Shown here in pieces: positions 23,203-31,153 of a DNA stretch of 41,190 nt. The position numbers were made by a program, and so were the translations under genes. Under the pieces are notes generated by a model that saw only the letters and a program-made list of their open reading frames with translations, did no database searches and was not told the DNA's origin. Every line of letters begins with the position of its first letter. Within the stretch, counting starts at the first letter, position 1. Origin of the DNA: Nitrososphaerota archaeon (GTDB taxonomy: Archaea > Thermoproteota > Nitrososphaeria > Nitrososphaerales > Nitrosopumilaceae); assembly GCA_027315065.1 (NCBI GenBank), contig DAHUYT010000017.1, forward strand, positions 1-41,190. Direction: 5' to 3'.

Positions 23203-23227
23203 ACCTGAAAAGAAACCAAAAGAGTAA
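23156..23227 (+). other. Out-of-frame continuation of the L31e tail
   Basis: Read from GTA at 23156 this stretch encodes 23 residues of the same Lys/Glu/Pro-rich composition as the L31e tail, then TAA at 23225-23227. It is joined to the upstream frame only if one A of the A7 tract is skipped. It ends 2 nt before the stop codon of the convergent FtsZ-like gene. Confidence 0.7.
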
Positions 23228-23229
23228 AT

Positions 23230-24183
23230 CTATTCTATCTGATCTAATTCCAAGTTAATCTTTACACTGACCTCTGGTTCGTCCCAATCAAGAATGCTTT
23301 CTTTTGGAATCATTCCAAGTGGGTCATACTTGTCAAAACGCGTCTCTCCATCTATTGAAGTCAGCAACACGACCTTTGATTTTTCTCCATTTGAGACAGA
23401 CAAGCTCACCCGTGTACTGTCATTACTAAATATGCCGCTGACAGTGCTTACCATTGAATTTAAAACACCTATTGGCACTTTATTGCCGCCTACTACATAG
23501 AGTAATGCACTCTTGATATTGTTTGGAGACGCATCTTCATAAAGCATCTTAATCGAGTCTCTAAGTGACGTTTCAATATCTGGTATGTCTTTGCTTGTAG
23601 ATAGTATGTTAGTCTTAAGGGGTAAAGATGAATTTCTCAGGGTGGAGACAATATGCAACAAGGCCCCATTTGTGATTACATTGCAAGAATCAGGCGTCAT
23701 ATCGGGGTTGCTGTCAAGCAAAGCGTCATTATCGATGATTATTGTACAATCTGAATTTGCCTTTAGTCTCTTCAATGAAACCCCCGCAAAGAAGATCCTG
23801 TCTTTTTCAAACTTGAAGGGCATTATTCCAAAGGAAAGCACGCTTTTGCCTAATTCTTTGCCAATCTGGGATACAACTGGGGCCAAAGCGGAGCCAGATT
23901 TTCCTGCCAAGTTGGCTATAATCATGATAGTGGAATGGGACTCTAGTTTCTGGGCAATTGAACTCCTTGCTCCAAATGACATGCCTCTGATAAGATATGC
24001 TGAAGGATTGAGAACAGGACTAGTATTTATCAAAATCTTGGAAGAGTCGTAGTTTAGGTCTTTTGGGTCATGACTTATTAAAAGACAATCGCAGCCAAGT
24101 CTTTCCTTTATGCTTGTAGCTAATCTGCAGCCTGCTCCGCCTAATCCAACAACTAGAATTGGATCTTGCATTTGAAATTCCAT
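23230..24183 (-). CDS. Divergent FtsZ/tubulin-like protein
   Basis: A 317-residue protein with FtsZ-like layout. The N-terminal ILVVGLGGAGCRLA (9-22) matches the first glycine-rich nucleotide loop. IIANLAGKSGSALAPVVSQIGKELGK (in pieces, 88-113) aligns with the tubulin signature region, but the GGGTGTG loop is replaced by AGKSGSA (93-99). SDCTIIIDNDALLDSN resembles the FtsZ segment before helix H7. Thaumarchaeota divide with Cdv proteins and carry a divergent FtsZ of unclear role; this is probably that family or a relative. GTP binding and polymerisation are doubtful. A TATA-like element at 24207-24216 is 27 nt from the ATG at 24183. Confidence 0.75.
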   Translation of the reverse strand: MEFQMQDPILVVGLGGAGCRLATSIKERLGCDCLLISHDPKDLNYDSSKILINTSPVLNPSAYLIRGMSFGARSSIAQKLESHSTIMIIANLAGKSGSALAPVVSQIGKELGKSVLSFGIMPFKFEKDRIFFAGVSLKRLKANSDCTIIIDNDALLDSNPDMTPDSCNVITNGALLHIVSTLRNSSLPLKTNILSTSKDIPDIETSLRDSIKMLYEDASPNNIKSALLYVVGGNKVPIGVLNSMVSTVSGIFSNDSTRVSLSVSNGEKSKVVLLTSIDGETRFDKYDPLGMIPKESILDWDEPEVSVKINLELDQIE

Positions 24184-24257
24184 GACCCTTTCTTGCTTGC
24201 AAAAATGATTAAAAAACTCTATTGCTTAGTTTTGATCTAAAATTCAATCTAAAAAAT

Positions 24258-25526
24258 TTAGCTTATAATATGGCCATAAAGCCCATGTTTTGTGGCCCTT
24301 GTTATCTCTACTTTTTTCCTATGGCCAAGCTTGACCTTTTCTTGTACAATGACAGGCTTGTACGCATAATTGCGACCCTTTATGGTATCGCCTGAGATTT
24401 CATCAAACAAGACCTCACCTTTCCAACCCACCCATTCCTGATTTCTCTCATAAGATATCTTACTTGCTATCTCAAAAACTGTCTTACTACGTTTCATTAT
24501 ATCTAAGACATTTATCTGATCCATAAAAGCGGCTTTTGTTCCAAGCCTTGCACTATATCTTGAGAGGTTGATGATATCAGGTCTAGTTTCTTGTATCATG
24601 TCCAGTGTCTGTCCAAAGTCTTCCTCAGTCTCTGTTGGAAATCCAACGATGATATCGGTAGAAACTGTAAATCTCTCGAATTTTTTCCTAAATATGTCGC
24701 TGGACTTTCTAAATACATCTGCAGTGTGACCACGCTTCATATCTTTTAGGACCTGATTGCTTCCACTCTGAACAGGGATGTGAAGGAACTTGAAGAGTTT
24801 GGGGTTTTCAAATGATTCTAGCAAGTCTTTACGTATTCTTGGCATGTACATTGGATTCATCATGCCTACACGAATCATGAAGTCATGCTCTATCTCTGAT
24901 ACATTATCTATTAGACTTGGAAGATCTGTTCCGATGTCAAGACCATAACAACCATTGTCAGTAGATGTCAGCCATATCTCGCTGCATCCATCGTCAATCT
25001 CCTGTCTTACCTGCCTTACAATATCTCCAACTCTAAAACTGCGAATCTCGCCTTTTGATATCTTTGTCTGGCAAAAAGTGCACTCGCTCATACACCCGCT
25101 AGCTATCTCTACTATTCCAACAGCCGGGTTTAGGCGTACCTTTGGCAGTCCAACTTTTGATATGTCTGAATCTTCAAGTTCAATTTTTTTGTGTCCCCTG
25201 AGGGTAGACTCGATTATTTCTAGGGTTTTTCCAAGAGAATTCGGTCCTAGGAGACTTGCCTTCGGACTAAATTTGTCTACAGTTGCGGTCTCTGCCTTGG
25301 GAAGGCAACCTGCAACAACTAGTGGTTTGTTTTTTAATCGTTTTATTCTGTAGATCATCTTGTCTGCAGTTGCATCCTTGACCGAACATGTCACTATGAC
25401 ATTGAGGTCAGCATCTGAAGGATCGTCTGCTAATGTATGCCCGCCATTTACTACAAGCCCAGTAATCATTTCAGAGTCTGCAAAACTTGCCGAACAGCCG
25501 TATGCCTCAACCCAGATCTTTGCCAT
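24258..25526 (-). CDS. tRNA N6-threonylcarbamoyladenosine methylthiotransferase (e-MtaB-like)
   Basis: Radical-SAM methylthiotransferase predicted to convert t6A37 to ms2t6A37 in tRNAs reading ANN codons. The N-terminal UPF0004 domain has the first cluster cysteines Cys11, Cys47 and Cys74. The radical SAM cluster is Cys145, Cys149 and Cys152 in CMSECTFC. The C-terminal 60 residues form the RNA-binding TRAM domain (EVLFDEISGDTIKGRNYAYKP in pieces). Length, 422 residues, fits archaeal/eukaryal CDKAL1-type enzymes better than MiaB, and archaea lack i6A. It begins 1 nt after the fumarase gene ends, so both probably share a transcript. Confidence 0.92.
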   Translation of the reverse strand: MAKIWVEAYGCSASFADSEMITGLVVNGGHTLADDPSDADLNVIVTCSVKDATADKMIYRIKRLKNKPLVVAGCLPKAETATVDKFSPKASLLGPNSLGKTLEIIESTLRGHKKIELEDSDISKVGLPKVRLNPAVGIVEIASGCMSECTFCQTKISKGEIRSFRVGDIVRQVRQEIDDGCSEIWLTSTDNGCYGLDIGTDLPSLIDNVSEIEHDFMIRVGMMNPMYMPRIRKDLLESFENPKLFKFLHIPVQSGSNQVLKDMKRGHTADVFRKSSDIFRKKFERFTVSTDIIVGFPTETEEDFGQTLDMIQETRPDIINLSRYSARLGTKAAFMDQINVLDIMKRSKTVFEIASKISYERNQEWVGWKGEVLFDEISGDTIKGRNYAYKPVIVQEKVKLGHRKKVEITRATKHGLYGHIIS

Positions 25527-25527
25527 G

Positions 25528-26928
25528 TTACCCCAATAGCATGCTGACTTCTTTTTCGCTCATCAGTCCCTTTGAGATTACGAGTTGTCGTATGGTCTTT
25601 CCAGTCTTGAGAGATTCCTTGTACAGGTCAGCAGAGACAAGATAACCAAGCTTTGGTGCAAGTAATGTAACTATCACAGGACTGTTTTCAATATATTGTT
25701 TAAGTTTCTGTTTGTTTGCACCAAGTCCTGCAACTAGGTTGCGTGAAAATATTGGTACGAAATTCTTTAACATATCTGTTGACTCCAAAACAGCCTTTAA
25801 CATTACAGGCAGCATGACATTGAGTTCAAACTGGCCTGACTGTACTGCAAGGGCGACAGTTGTATCATTACCTACTATGTTAAAGCATATCATGTTCATG
25901 CATTCTGCAAGCGATGGATTGACTTTTCCTGGCATGATGGAAGAACCTGCGTGAACAGCAGGTATGTTCAACTCTGATAGGCCAGCAACAGGACCAGAAG
26001 CCATTAGTCTGATATCATTTGAAAATCTTCCCATCTCAAGGGCCAAATTTCTCAGAGTGGATGAAATATTTGCTACTGCAAATCTGCTCTGCAAACCGTA
26101 CTGCATATCAGACTGCGGTCTAAGATGCAGTTTTGAAATCTTTGCAAGCTCTGATATTGCAATAGCCTTGTATCCTTTTGGCGTATTTGCGCCTGTACCA
26201 ACAGCAGTTCCACCTAATGCCACATGTTCTAATTCTTTTTTTGCAGCAAAAATTGCATCGCGAGCTTTTGTAATGGCAGTTCCATATGCTACAAACTCTC
26301 CTCCTAGAGTTACAGGAAGCGCATCCATCAGATGTGTCCTGCCTATTTTTTGATAGCCAGAAAATTCTCTTGCTTTTTTTGTTATTATTTTTATAAGATC
26401 ATCTAGTGCAAGGATTACTTGTTTTATATTGAGAAGTATAGCTACATGCATGGCAGTTGGGAATGTGTCATTGCTTGATTGTGACATGTTAACGTGATCG
26501 TTAGGATGCAAAACTTTGTTATTTCCTTTCTTTTCTCCAAGAATTTCTAAAGCCACATTTGAAATTACCTCGTTTGTATTCATGTTAAATGCTGTGCCTG
26601 CCCCCGAGTTGAGTGGTTCTACAAGAAATTGGTCAAGAAACTCTCCTGCTAATATTTTGTCACATGCCTTGATTATGGCATTACCGAGTTTTGTATTCAT
26701 TGCTCCCGTCTTCATGTTGGCAACTGCCGCTGATCTTTTTATCATCACAAAGGCCATTATCAAATTGATGTGTGGCTTGAGGCCAGTTACATGGTACTGG
26801 TTTATTGCTCTTGATGTAAAGGCACCATAATACGCATCTGAGGGAACCTTTACCTCTCCTAGCGAGTCACTGTCTACTCTATATTTCACATGCATCATGC
26901 AATCAAAATTCCTAATATTCATTCGCAT
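25528..26928 (-). CDS. fumC: Class II fumarase (fumarase/aspartase superfamily)
   Basis: Member of the fumarase/aspartate ammonia-lyase superfamily; interconverts fumarate and malate, or releases ammonia from aspartate. The signature loop GSSIMPGKVNP (328-338) bears the catalytic Ser330. MSQSSNDTFPTAMHV and KIGRTHLMDALPVTLGGE look more like FumC than AspA, while the C-terminal KTIRQLVISKGLMSEKEV is shared by both. Fumarase is needed for the 3-hydroxypropionate/4-hydroxybutyrate cycle and TCA reactions, so FumC is preferred. The ATG at 26928 gives 466 residues; internal Mets at 26898 and 26895 would give a more typical N-terminus. Confidence 0.85.
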   Translation of the reverse strand: MRMNIRNFDCMMHVKYRVDSDSLGEVKVPSDAYYGAFTSRAINQYHVTGLKPHINLIMAFVMIKRSAAVANMKTGAMNTKLGNAIIKACDKILAGEFLDQFLVEPLNSGAGTAFNMNTNEVISNVALEILGEKKGNNKVLHPNDHVNMSQSSNDTFPTAMHVAILLNIKQVILALDDLIKIITKKAREFSGYQKIGRTHLMDALPVTLGGEFVAYGTAITKARDAIFAAKKELEHVALGGTAVGTGANTPKGYKAIAISELAKISKLHLRPQSDMQYGLQSRFAVANISSTLRNLALEMGRFSNDIRLMASGPVAGLSELNIPAVHAGSSIMPGKVNPSLAECMNMICFNIVGNDTTVALAVQSGQFELNVMLPVMLKAVLESTDMLKNFVPIFSRNLVAGLGANKQKLKQYIENSPVIVTLLAPKLGYLVSADLYKESLKTGKTIRQLVISKGLMSEKEVSMLLG

Positions 26929-26996
26929 TTGAAAAATTACAAAAATATCTCAGTAACGATCATAAGTTTCACCTTTTTTAGAGCAAAAACCCAATA

Positions 26997-27015
26997 GGTT
27001 AATATACTTATAAAC
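26997..27015 (+). promoter_or_regulatory. Promoter of the NirK-like gene
   Basis: The AT-rich stretch includes TAATATA and TTATAAA just upstream of the ATG at 27026; the first element is at the distance expected for a leaderless transcript. Confidence 0.35.
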
Positions 27016-27025
27016 AAAATTTGAA

Positions 27026-28339
27026 ATGATGAATAAGCGATACAGTGTACTGTCCATTGTTGCAGTAGTAGCAGTGGCCAGCATTCTGTTCGGTAGCACG
27101 TATTCAAACACACAGGCAGTATCTGGTAGCGCACAAAGCGTATCACCAGCTACAATTGACAAAGTCACACCACAGACAATTGATTCTGTCACTCCAAAAG
27201 ATGTACAGAGTACTGGCGGTCTGGTATTCAATATGGTAGGGGCGGACGCAATTCCGCTAGATCAGGTTGCAGCAGAACAAGCAGCTGGTCGAACCGTTCA
27301 TCAGATTACCCTGACAGCACAAAGCGTTGATCTGCCAATTCCTGGCGGAAAGATGTATCATGCAATGACTTTTGACGGTCAAGTTCCTGGTCCGACAATT
27401 AGAGTAACACAAGGCGATGTAATCGAGGTTACGCTAAACGTACCATCAACTGAGATGACAGGTCACAGTCTTGATATGCACGCTGCTCAAATTTCTGCGG
27501 TACCAAACTTTGGTCCTGTGATGCCAGGGCATTCGAACACATATGCATTCATTGCAAACTATCCGGGAGCCTTCAAGTATCACTGTGAAGGTGTCGGTGT
27601 TATTGGAATGGACCAACATGTTCTTTCCGGCATGTACGGAATGGTTATAGTTGATCCACTCAATGGATATCACAAACTCCTGATAACGAGAACTGCGACA
27701 CAAAACGGTCACGTCGTACTAAATCAAACTTTAGTTGACCCAGCCGCATACGAGTTCACTTTGCAATTCAGCCAACTATACCTCAATCCAGACGGATCTT
27801 ACAACCAAGCATACATGTTCTTACATAATACAACTTGGACTGTAATCAACGGCAAGCCATTTGGCTATGATCCTGTTATAACAAAGGTATGGAAAGGTGC
27901 TGGCGGTCAAAATGAAGCTGCCCCGTTAATTCTACCAGTTGGTCAACATATACGATACTTCGTATTGAACCAGGGTAACATGCCATTATTCTTCCACATC
28001 GTGGGAGGACAAATGGACAGAGTTACACAAGGTAACATGGTACAAGCAATGGGCACTCAATCGTGGCTTATTGGTGGTTCGCAAGATGCAATCGTAGATG
28101 TAGTCTATGATCAACCAGGGGCATATGTAATAGTCAATCATGACTATGCTGCAATCTTCAGTGGTGCAGCTGCAGTTCAGCTAGCTCAGGCAAATCCAGC
28201 TCCGAACCCATCGGATGCGGTGCCTCCAGTCTCGAGCTTACCTGACACAAGTATACCACAGCAGACATTTGTCCACTGTGAATGTACAAACGAACGTGCC
28301 GCCCAACTAGAAAACATGACCAGTACGTCTGGACCCTAA
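27026..28339 (+). CDS. nirK: NirK-type copper nitrite reductase-like two-domain cupredoxin
   Basis: Secreted multicopper protein with a signal peptide or anchor at residues about 6-26 and two cupredoxin domains. Type 1 copper ligands are His147, Cys187, His198 and Met203. Type 2 ligands are His152, His186 and His324, with Asp150 matching the catalytic Asp of NirK. The HxxxxH spacing in GHSLDMHAA and YHCE rather than HCH argue for NirK and against laccase. A Pro-rich linker leads to a C-terminal tail with HCEC (417-420), not part of the usual copper sites. Archaeal NirK is highly expressed in ammonia oxidisers; its exact reaction is debated. ATG at 27026 or 27029. Confidence 0.85.
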   Translation: MMNKRYSVLSIVAVVAVASILFGSTYSNTQAVSGSAQSVSPATIDKVTPQTIDSVTPKDVQSTGGLVFNMVGADAIPLDQVAAEQAAGRTVHQITLTAQSVDLPIPGGKMYHAMTFDGQVPGPTIRVTQGDVIEVTLNVPSTEMTGHSLDMHAAQISAVPNFGPVMPGHSNTYAFIANYPGAFKYHCEGVGVIGMDQHVLSGMYGMVIVDPLNGYHKLLITRTATQNGHVVLNQTLVDPAAYEFTLQFSQLYLNPDGSYNQAYMFLHNTTWTVINGKPFGYDPVITKVWKGAGGQNEAAPLILPVGQHIRYFVLNQGNMPLFFHIVGGQMDRVTQGNMVQAMGTQSWLIGGSQDAIVDVVYDQPGAYVIVNHDYAAIFSGAAAVQLAQANPAPNPSDAVPPVSSLPDTSIPQQTFVHCECTNERAAQLENMTSTSGP

Positions 28340-28417
28340 GTCCATCAATCCCAACTTTTTCCTTTTTTATTCCTACACCACACAATGATTATATTCTGTA
28401 CATAGTGGTTTTCTTAC

Positions 28418-29350
28418 ATGGACATGAACCAAACAGTTCTCATCTGTGATCAAGTTGATAAAATATTAAATGAAATTTTGCAAAAAAACGGCTTAAAAGT
28501 TACATATGAGCCAGAGATAACCGCAGAGCAGATAAAGGAAAAAATTGTCAACTATGAAATTGTTATAGTGAGAAGCAGGACAAAACTGACACGAGACATG
28601 ATTGAAAAAGCAGACAAGTGCAAAATAATTGCACGAGTGGGAGTAGGCCTTGACAATATCGATGTTGACGCTGCAAAGGCAAAGGGCATACGGGTAATAA
28701 ACGCAGTAGAAGGTGCAATGAATGCAGTAGCAGAGCTTGTCTTGGGACTGATGTTCTCACTTGCAAGAGAAATACCGCGAGCAGACAGAGAAATACGAAA
28801 TGGCAAATGGTTAAAGAAGGAATTATTGGGCAACGAACTTTCTGGCAAATATCTCGGAATAGTAGGACTAGGTAATATTGGGAAGAAACTTGCAAGACAT
28901 GCAAAGGCTCTTAACATGAATATCATAGGATACGATGTAATTTCTATATCTGATGAATTCTCAAAAGAGGTTGGGTTAATCAAGACAGATCTTGACACCT
29001 TGCTATCAAGCGCAGATTACATCTCATTTCATGTTCCATTTACTCCAGAAACACACCATCTTGTAAATGAACAAAGGTTGTCCAAGATGAAAAAGACAGC
29101 TTGTATCATCAATACATCCAGAGGAGAGATAATTGACGAAGAGGCCCTTTACACCGCAATAAAGGAAGGAAAGATTGGGGGTGCAGCTTTGGATGTATTT
29201 GAGAAAGAGCCTGTTGTTGGAAACAAGCTTGCCACTCTTCCAAACATAATCTGTACGCCTCATATAGGAGCTCAGACAAGAGAAGCTCAGGCTTTAGCCG
29301 CAAATGTTATAGCAGAAAAGATAATAATGATTCTTCGTGGCGTAATCTAG
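28418..29350 (+). CDS. serA: D-3-phosphoglycerate dehydrogenase (short form)
   Basis: NAD-dependent 2-hydroxyacid dehydrogenase, expected to oxidise 3-phosphoglycerate as the first step to serine. The Rossmann motif is GIVGLGNIGKKLARHA, with the catalytic region NTSRGEIIDEEAL and His in TPHIGAQTREAQ. At 310 residues it has no ACT or ASB domain, so it is the short form without the usual serine-feedback domain. Other 2-hydroxyacid substrates are possible. The next gene starts 2 nt downstream with TTG, suggesting co-transcription, though the product is a surface protein. Confidence 0.9.
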   Translation: MDMNQTVLICDQVDKILNEILQKNGLKVTYEPEITAEQIKEKIVNYEIVIVRSRTKLTRDMIEKADKCKIIARVGVGLDNIDVDAAKAKGIRVINAVEGAMNAVAELVLGLMFSLAREIPRADREIRNGKWLKKELLGNELSGKYLGIVGLGNIGKKLARHAKALNMNIIGYDVISISDEFSKEVGLIKTDLDTLLSSADYISFHVPFTPETHHLVNEQRLSKMKKTACIINTSRGEIIDEEALYTAIKEGKIGGAALDVFEKEPVVGNKLATLPNIICTPHIGAQTREAQALAANVIAEKIIMILRGVI

Positions 29351-29352
29351 AC

Positions 29353-30138
29353 TTGGTACGTCTAGTACTCGCAGTACCTGTATTATTCTTGGTAGCCTTT
29401 TTACTAGCTCCTGTCTTTGCTGATACGAGCTCATTTCCAGTTATTTTTGGCAACGTGTATCAAATAAACTATAACGCAAATGGAGTTAAGATACAGGACA
29501 TTGAACCAAATCCAACATATGACGAACTTGTGATAACAGTTCAGGTGTCAAGTCCAACCGCATCTCTTGACCTGACAATACCTCGTGCACTACTTGATTC
29601 CAAGCAAAACAATAGTGACATACCATTTATTGCAGTAGTTGATGGTACACTGGCAAATGTGGAAGAAAAGACTCCGACTTCAACCACAAGAACTGTATCA
29701 CTGCAACTCACTCCTGGCAATAAACAAATTGAGATAATTGGGACCTATCTTGTTGTACCTGGACCAAACGGTGGCATGACCAAAAATCAATCTCAATCTA
29801 CTGGCACCATACAACCAATTGTACCTGCACTTCAGACGTATAACAATACCACATCCAAACCGCAGGTATCTAATCCTGCCTCCGTCCAGAACCAGATAAC
29901 GTCATCGCCTACTACCTCTCAAGCTTCATCTCAAACACAGCCAGGTGGGATGCCAGTAAATATGACATCTCAAGCAAGTACGGGAGGGAGCATTGTTTTC
30001 ACTATACCGTATATTGGCAATGTAACCCTCAATCTGAGTCCAATCGACTGGGCAGTGATTGGGGCAATTTCTACTGTTATAATAATTGTAATTGCAAGCA
30101 CTGCAAGAAAAAAGCCAAGCAAGATTGCAAAGATCTAG
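29353..30138 (+). CDS. Membrane-anchored surface protein, function unknown
   Basis: I do not know the function. The 261-residue product has a signal peptide (RLVLAVPVLFLVAFLLAPVFA, residues about 3-23), a beta-rich ectodomain (about 24-140), a Ser/Thr/Gln-rich low-complexity linker (about 145-215), and a C-terminal transmembrane helix (about 232-252) with a basic cytoplasmic tail KKPSKIAK. Several NxS/T sequons suggest glycosylation. This is a common layout for archaeal surface proteins. The start is TTG at 29353, 2 nt after serA. Its stop overlaps that of the convergent gene by 4 nt (CTAG). Confidence 0.8.
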   Translation: MVRLVLAVPVLFLVAFLLAPVFADTSSFPVIFGNVYQINYNANGVKIQDIEPNPTYDELVITVQVSSPTASLDLTIPRALLDSKQNNSDIPFIAVVDGTLANVEEKTPTSTTRTVSLQLTPGNKQIEIIGTYLVVPGPNGGMTKNQSQSTGTIQPIVPALQTYNNTTSKPQVSNPASVQNQITSSPTTSQASSQTQPGGMPVNMTSQASTGGSIVFTIPYIGNVTLNLSPIDWAVIGAISTVIIIVIASTARKKPSKIAKI

Positions 30139-30758
30139 ACTATCATTATTTTGTATTCCAAAATATATTTTACAGCATGTCCGAAATCATTGTCTGAAAT
30201 AGAACCGTTTGACCACCAATGAGCATCATTTTTGAACCATGATGGAATGGATGTCATGTTCTGGTCATGGTAGTTGTTTACCTTGATGATTCCGGAATTG
30301 ACAAGCTCCATTATGTGCTCACCGAATAACCTATTCGATGTTTGACCTTGATACCATGAACCAGCTACTATCTTGAACTGTGGTGGAATTGCAATGTTTT
30401 GTGTATCGACTAGTTGAAAACTTGTTGTTGCACTGGAACCAGAATATTGAATTTTGATAAAATATGTGCCAGGTGCAAAAGTTGTTTTATAAAATGGAAC
30501 AGGGGCAGTGATGTTTGAAATAGGCTTTGTAATTATCATGTCAATTGGTGATGATGATCGGTTTGACTGGTCTACAATCTCTAAAACAGCCATGTCTCCT
30601 GTAACATTAGAGACTGTAACTGAAAAAGAAAGATTATCGCCATACTGATATGCCGGCTTGCTCGTAACTACTGAGACCTGAGGTAACGCATATGATGTAT
30701 CAATTAAACCTAGAAATGTTACCGCCATTATGATTACTAATATAACTGAAAACCTCAT
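30135..30758 (-). CDS. Secreted protein with a thaumarchaeal WW-type C-terminal motif
   Basis: A 207-residue exported protein of unknown function. An N-terminal signal peptide (residues about 4-24) is followed by an Ig-like beta domain (VVTSKPAYQYGDNLSFSVTV…). The C-terminal segment IPSWFKNDAHWWSNGSI and DFGHAVKYILEYKIM matches a short module that I associate with many exported proteins of ammonia-oxidising archaea (pattern P-W-x-K-N-x-A-x-W-W-x-x-G-x-I-x-D-x-x-F). The role of this module is unclear. The gene is convergent with the preceding surface protein; stop codons share CTAG at 30135-30138. Confidence 0.8.
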   Translation of the reverse strand: MRFSVILVIIMAVTFLGLIDTSYALPQVSVVTSKPAYQYGDNLSFSVTVSNVTGDMAVLEIVDQSNRSSSPIDMIITKPISNITAPVPFYKTTFAPGTYFIKIQYSGSSATTSFQLVDTQNIAIPPQFKIVAGSWYQGQTSNRLFGEHIMELVNSGIIKVNNYHDQNMTSIPSWFKNDAHWWSNGSISDNDFGHAVKYILEYKIMIV

Positions 30759-30932
30759 AGCATTTGCAACAATTTAATTTCATAATAATAGGGTTTTGAA
30801 GCTTGTGGGATTTTACCTAAATTCCTTTAAATAAACGGTCTAGTTCTGAGTCGATCTGAAGTTTTCTTAATGAACTGGTATTCTGATAACCTGCGTAAAT
30901 GCAAGTATGACATGCACATGATATGCTAAATG

Positions 30933-30948
30933 GGATAGTCAACTATCC
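30933..30948. repeat. Perfect short hairpin
   Basis: GGATAG-TCAA-CTATCC forms a 6-bp stem with a 4-nt loop in the non-coding region upstream of rpl15e. No T-run follows directly, so it is not an obvious terminator. Confidence 0.4.
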
Positions 30949-31064
30949 TGTAACACTCTGAATCTTTTCAGTCTAGATCTAATTGTCATTTTTGTATTGC
31001 CTATGGAATCTATACCTTGGTTATTCTTATTGGGAGGAGGGTATGCTACATATCGACAAGCTGA

Positions 31065-31112
31065 TGCTGTCAAGTCACGTGGTGGTATTTACTTTTAGAT
31101 ATCTTGACAGCA
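31065..31112. promoter_or_regulatory. 10-bp inverted repeat upstream of rpl15e
   Basis: TGCTGTCAAG at 31065-31074 is the exact reverse complement of CTTGACAGCA at 31103-31112, separated by 28 nt. The right arm ends about 8 nt before a TATA-like element and 42 nt before the L15e start. It could be a regulator site or part of a structured RNA. Confidence 0.35.
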
Positions 31113-31153
31113 CTCAACAGAATATTAAGGGGGAATTTAGTAATGCGGGGTAT

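Larger units (their letters stand above)
30759..31153. other. Non-coding region upstream of rpl15e
   Basis: If rpl15e starts at 31154, as argued, this 395-nt stretch has no gene. It contains a perfect hairpin at 30933-30948, a 10-bp inverted repeat at 31065-31074/31103-31112, and a TATA-like AATATTAA at 31121-31128. An open frame from 30983 runs into L15e but encodes nothing conserved. Confidence 0.5.

Noticed and set aside
26998-28339. Laccase-type multicopper oxidase for the 27026 gene
   Set aside because: The Cys187 region is YHCE rather than HCH and the His147/His152 spacing matches NirK, so a trinuclear copper site is not supported.
30983-31153. 57-residue N-terminal extension of L15e
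   Set aside because: The residues are not L15e-like and a TATA-like element at 31121-31128 lies inside this stretch, at the right distance for ATG 31154.
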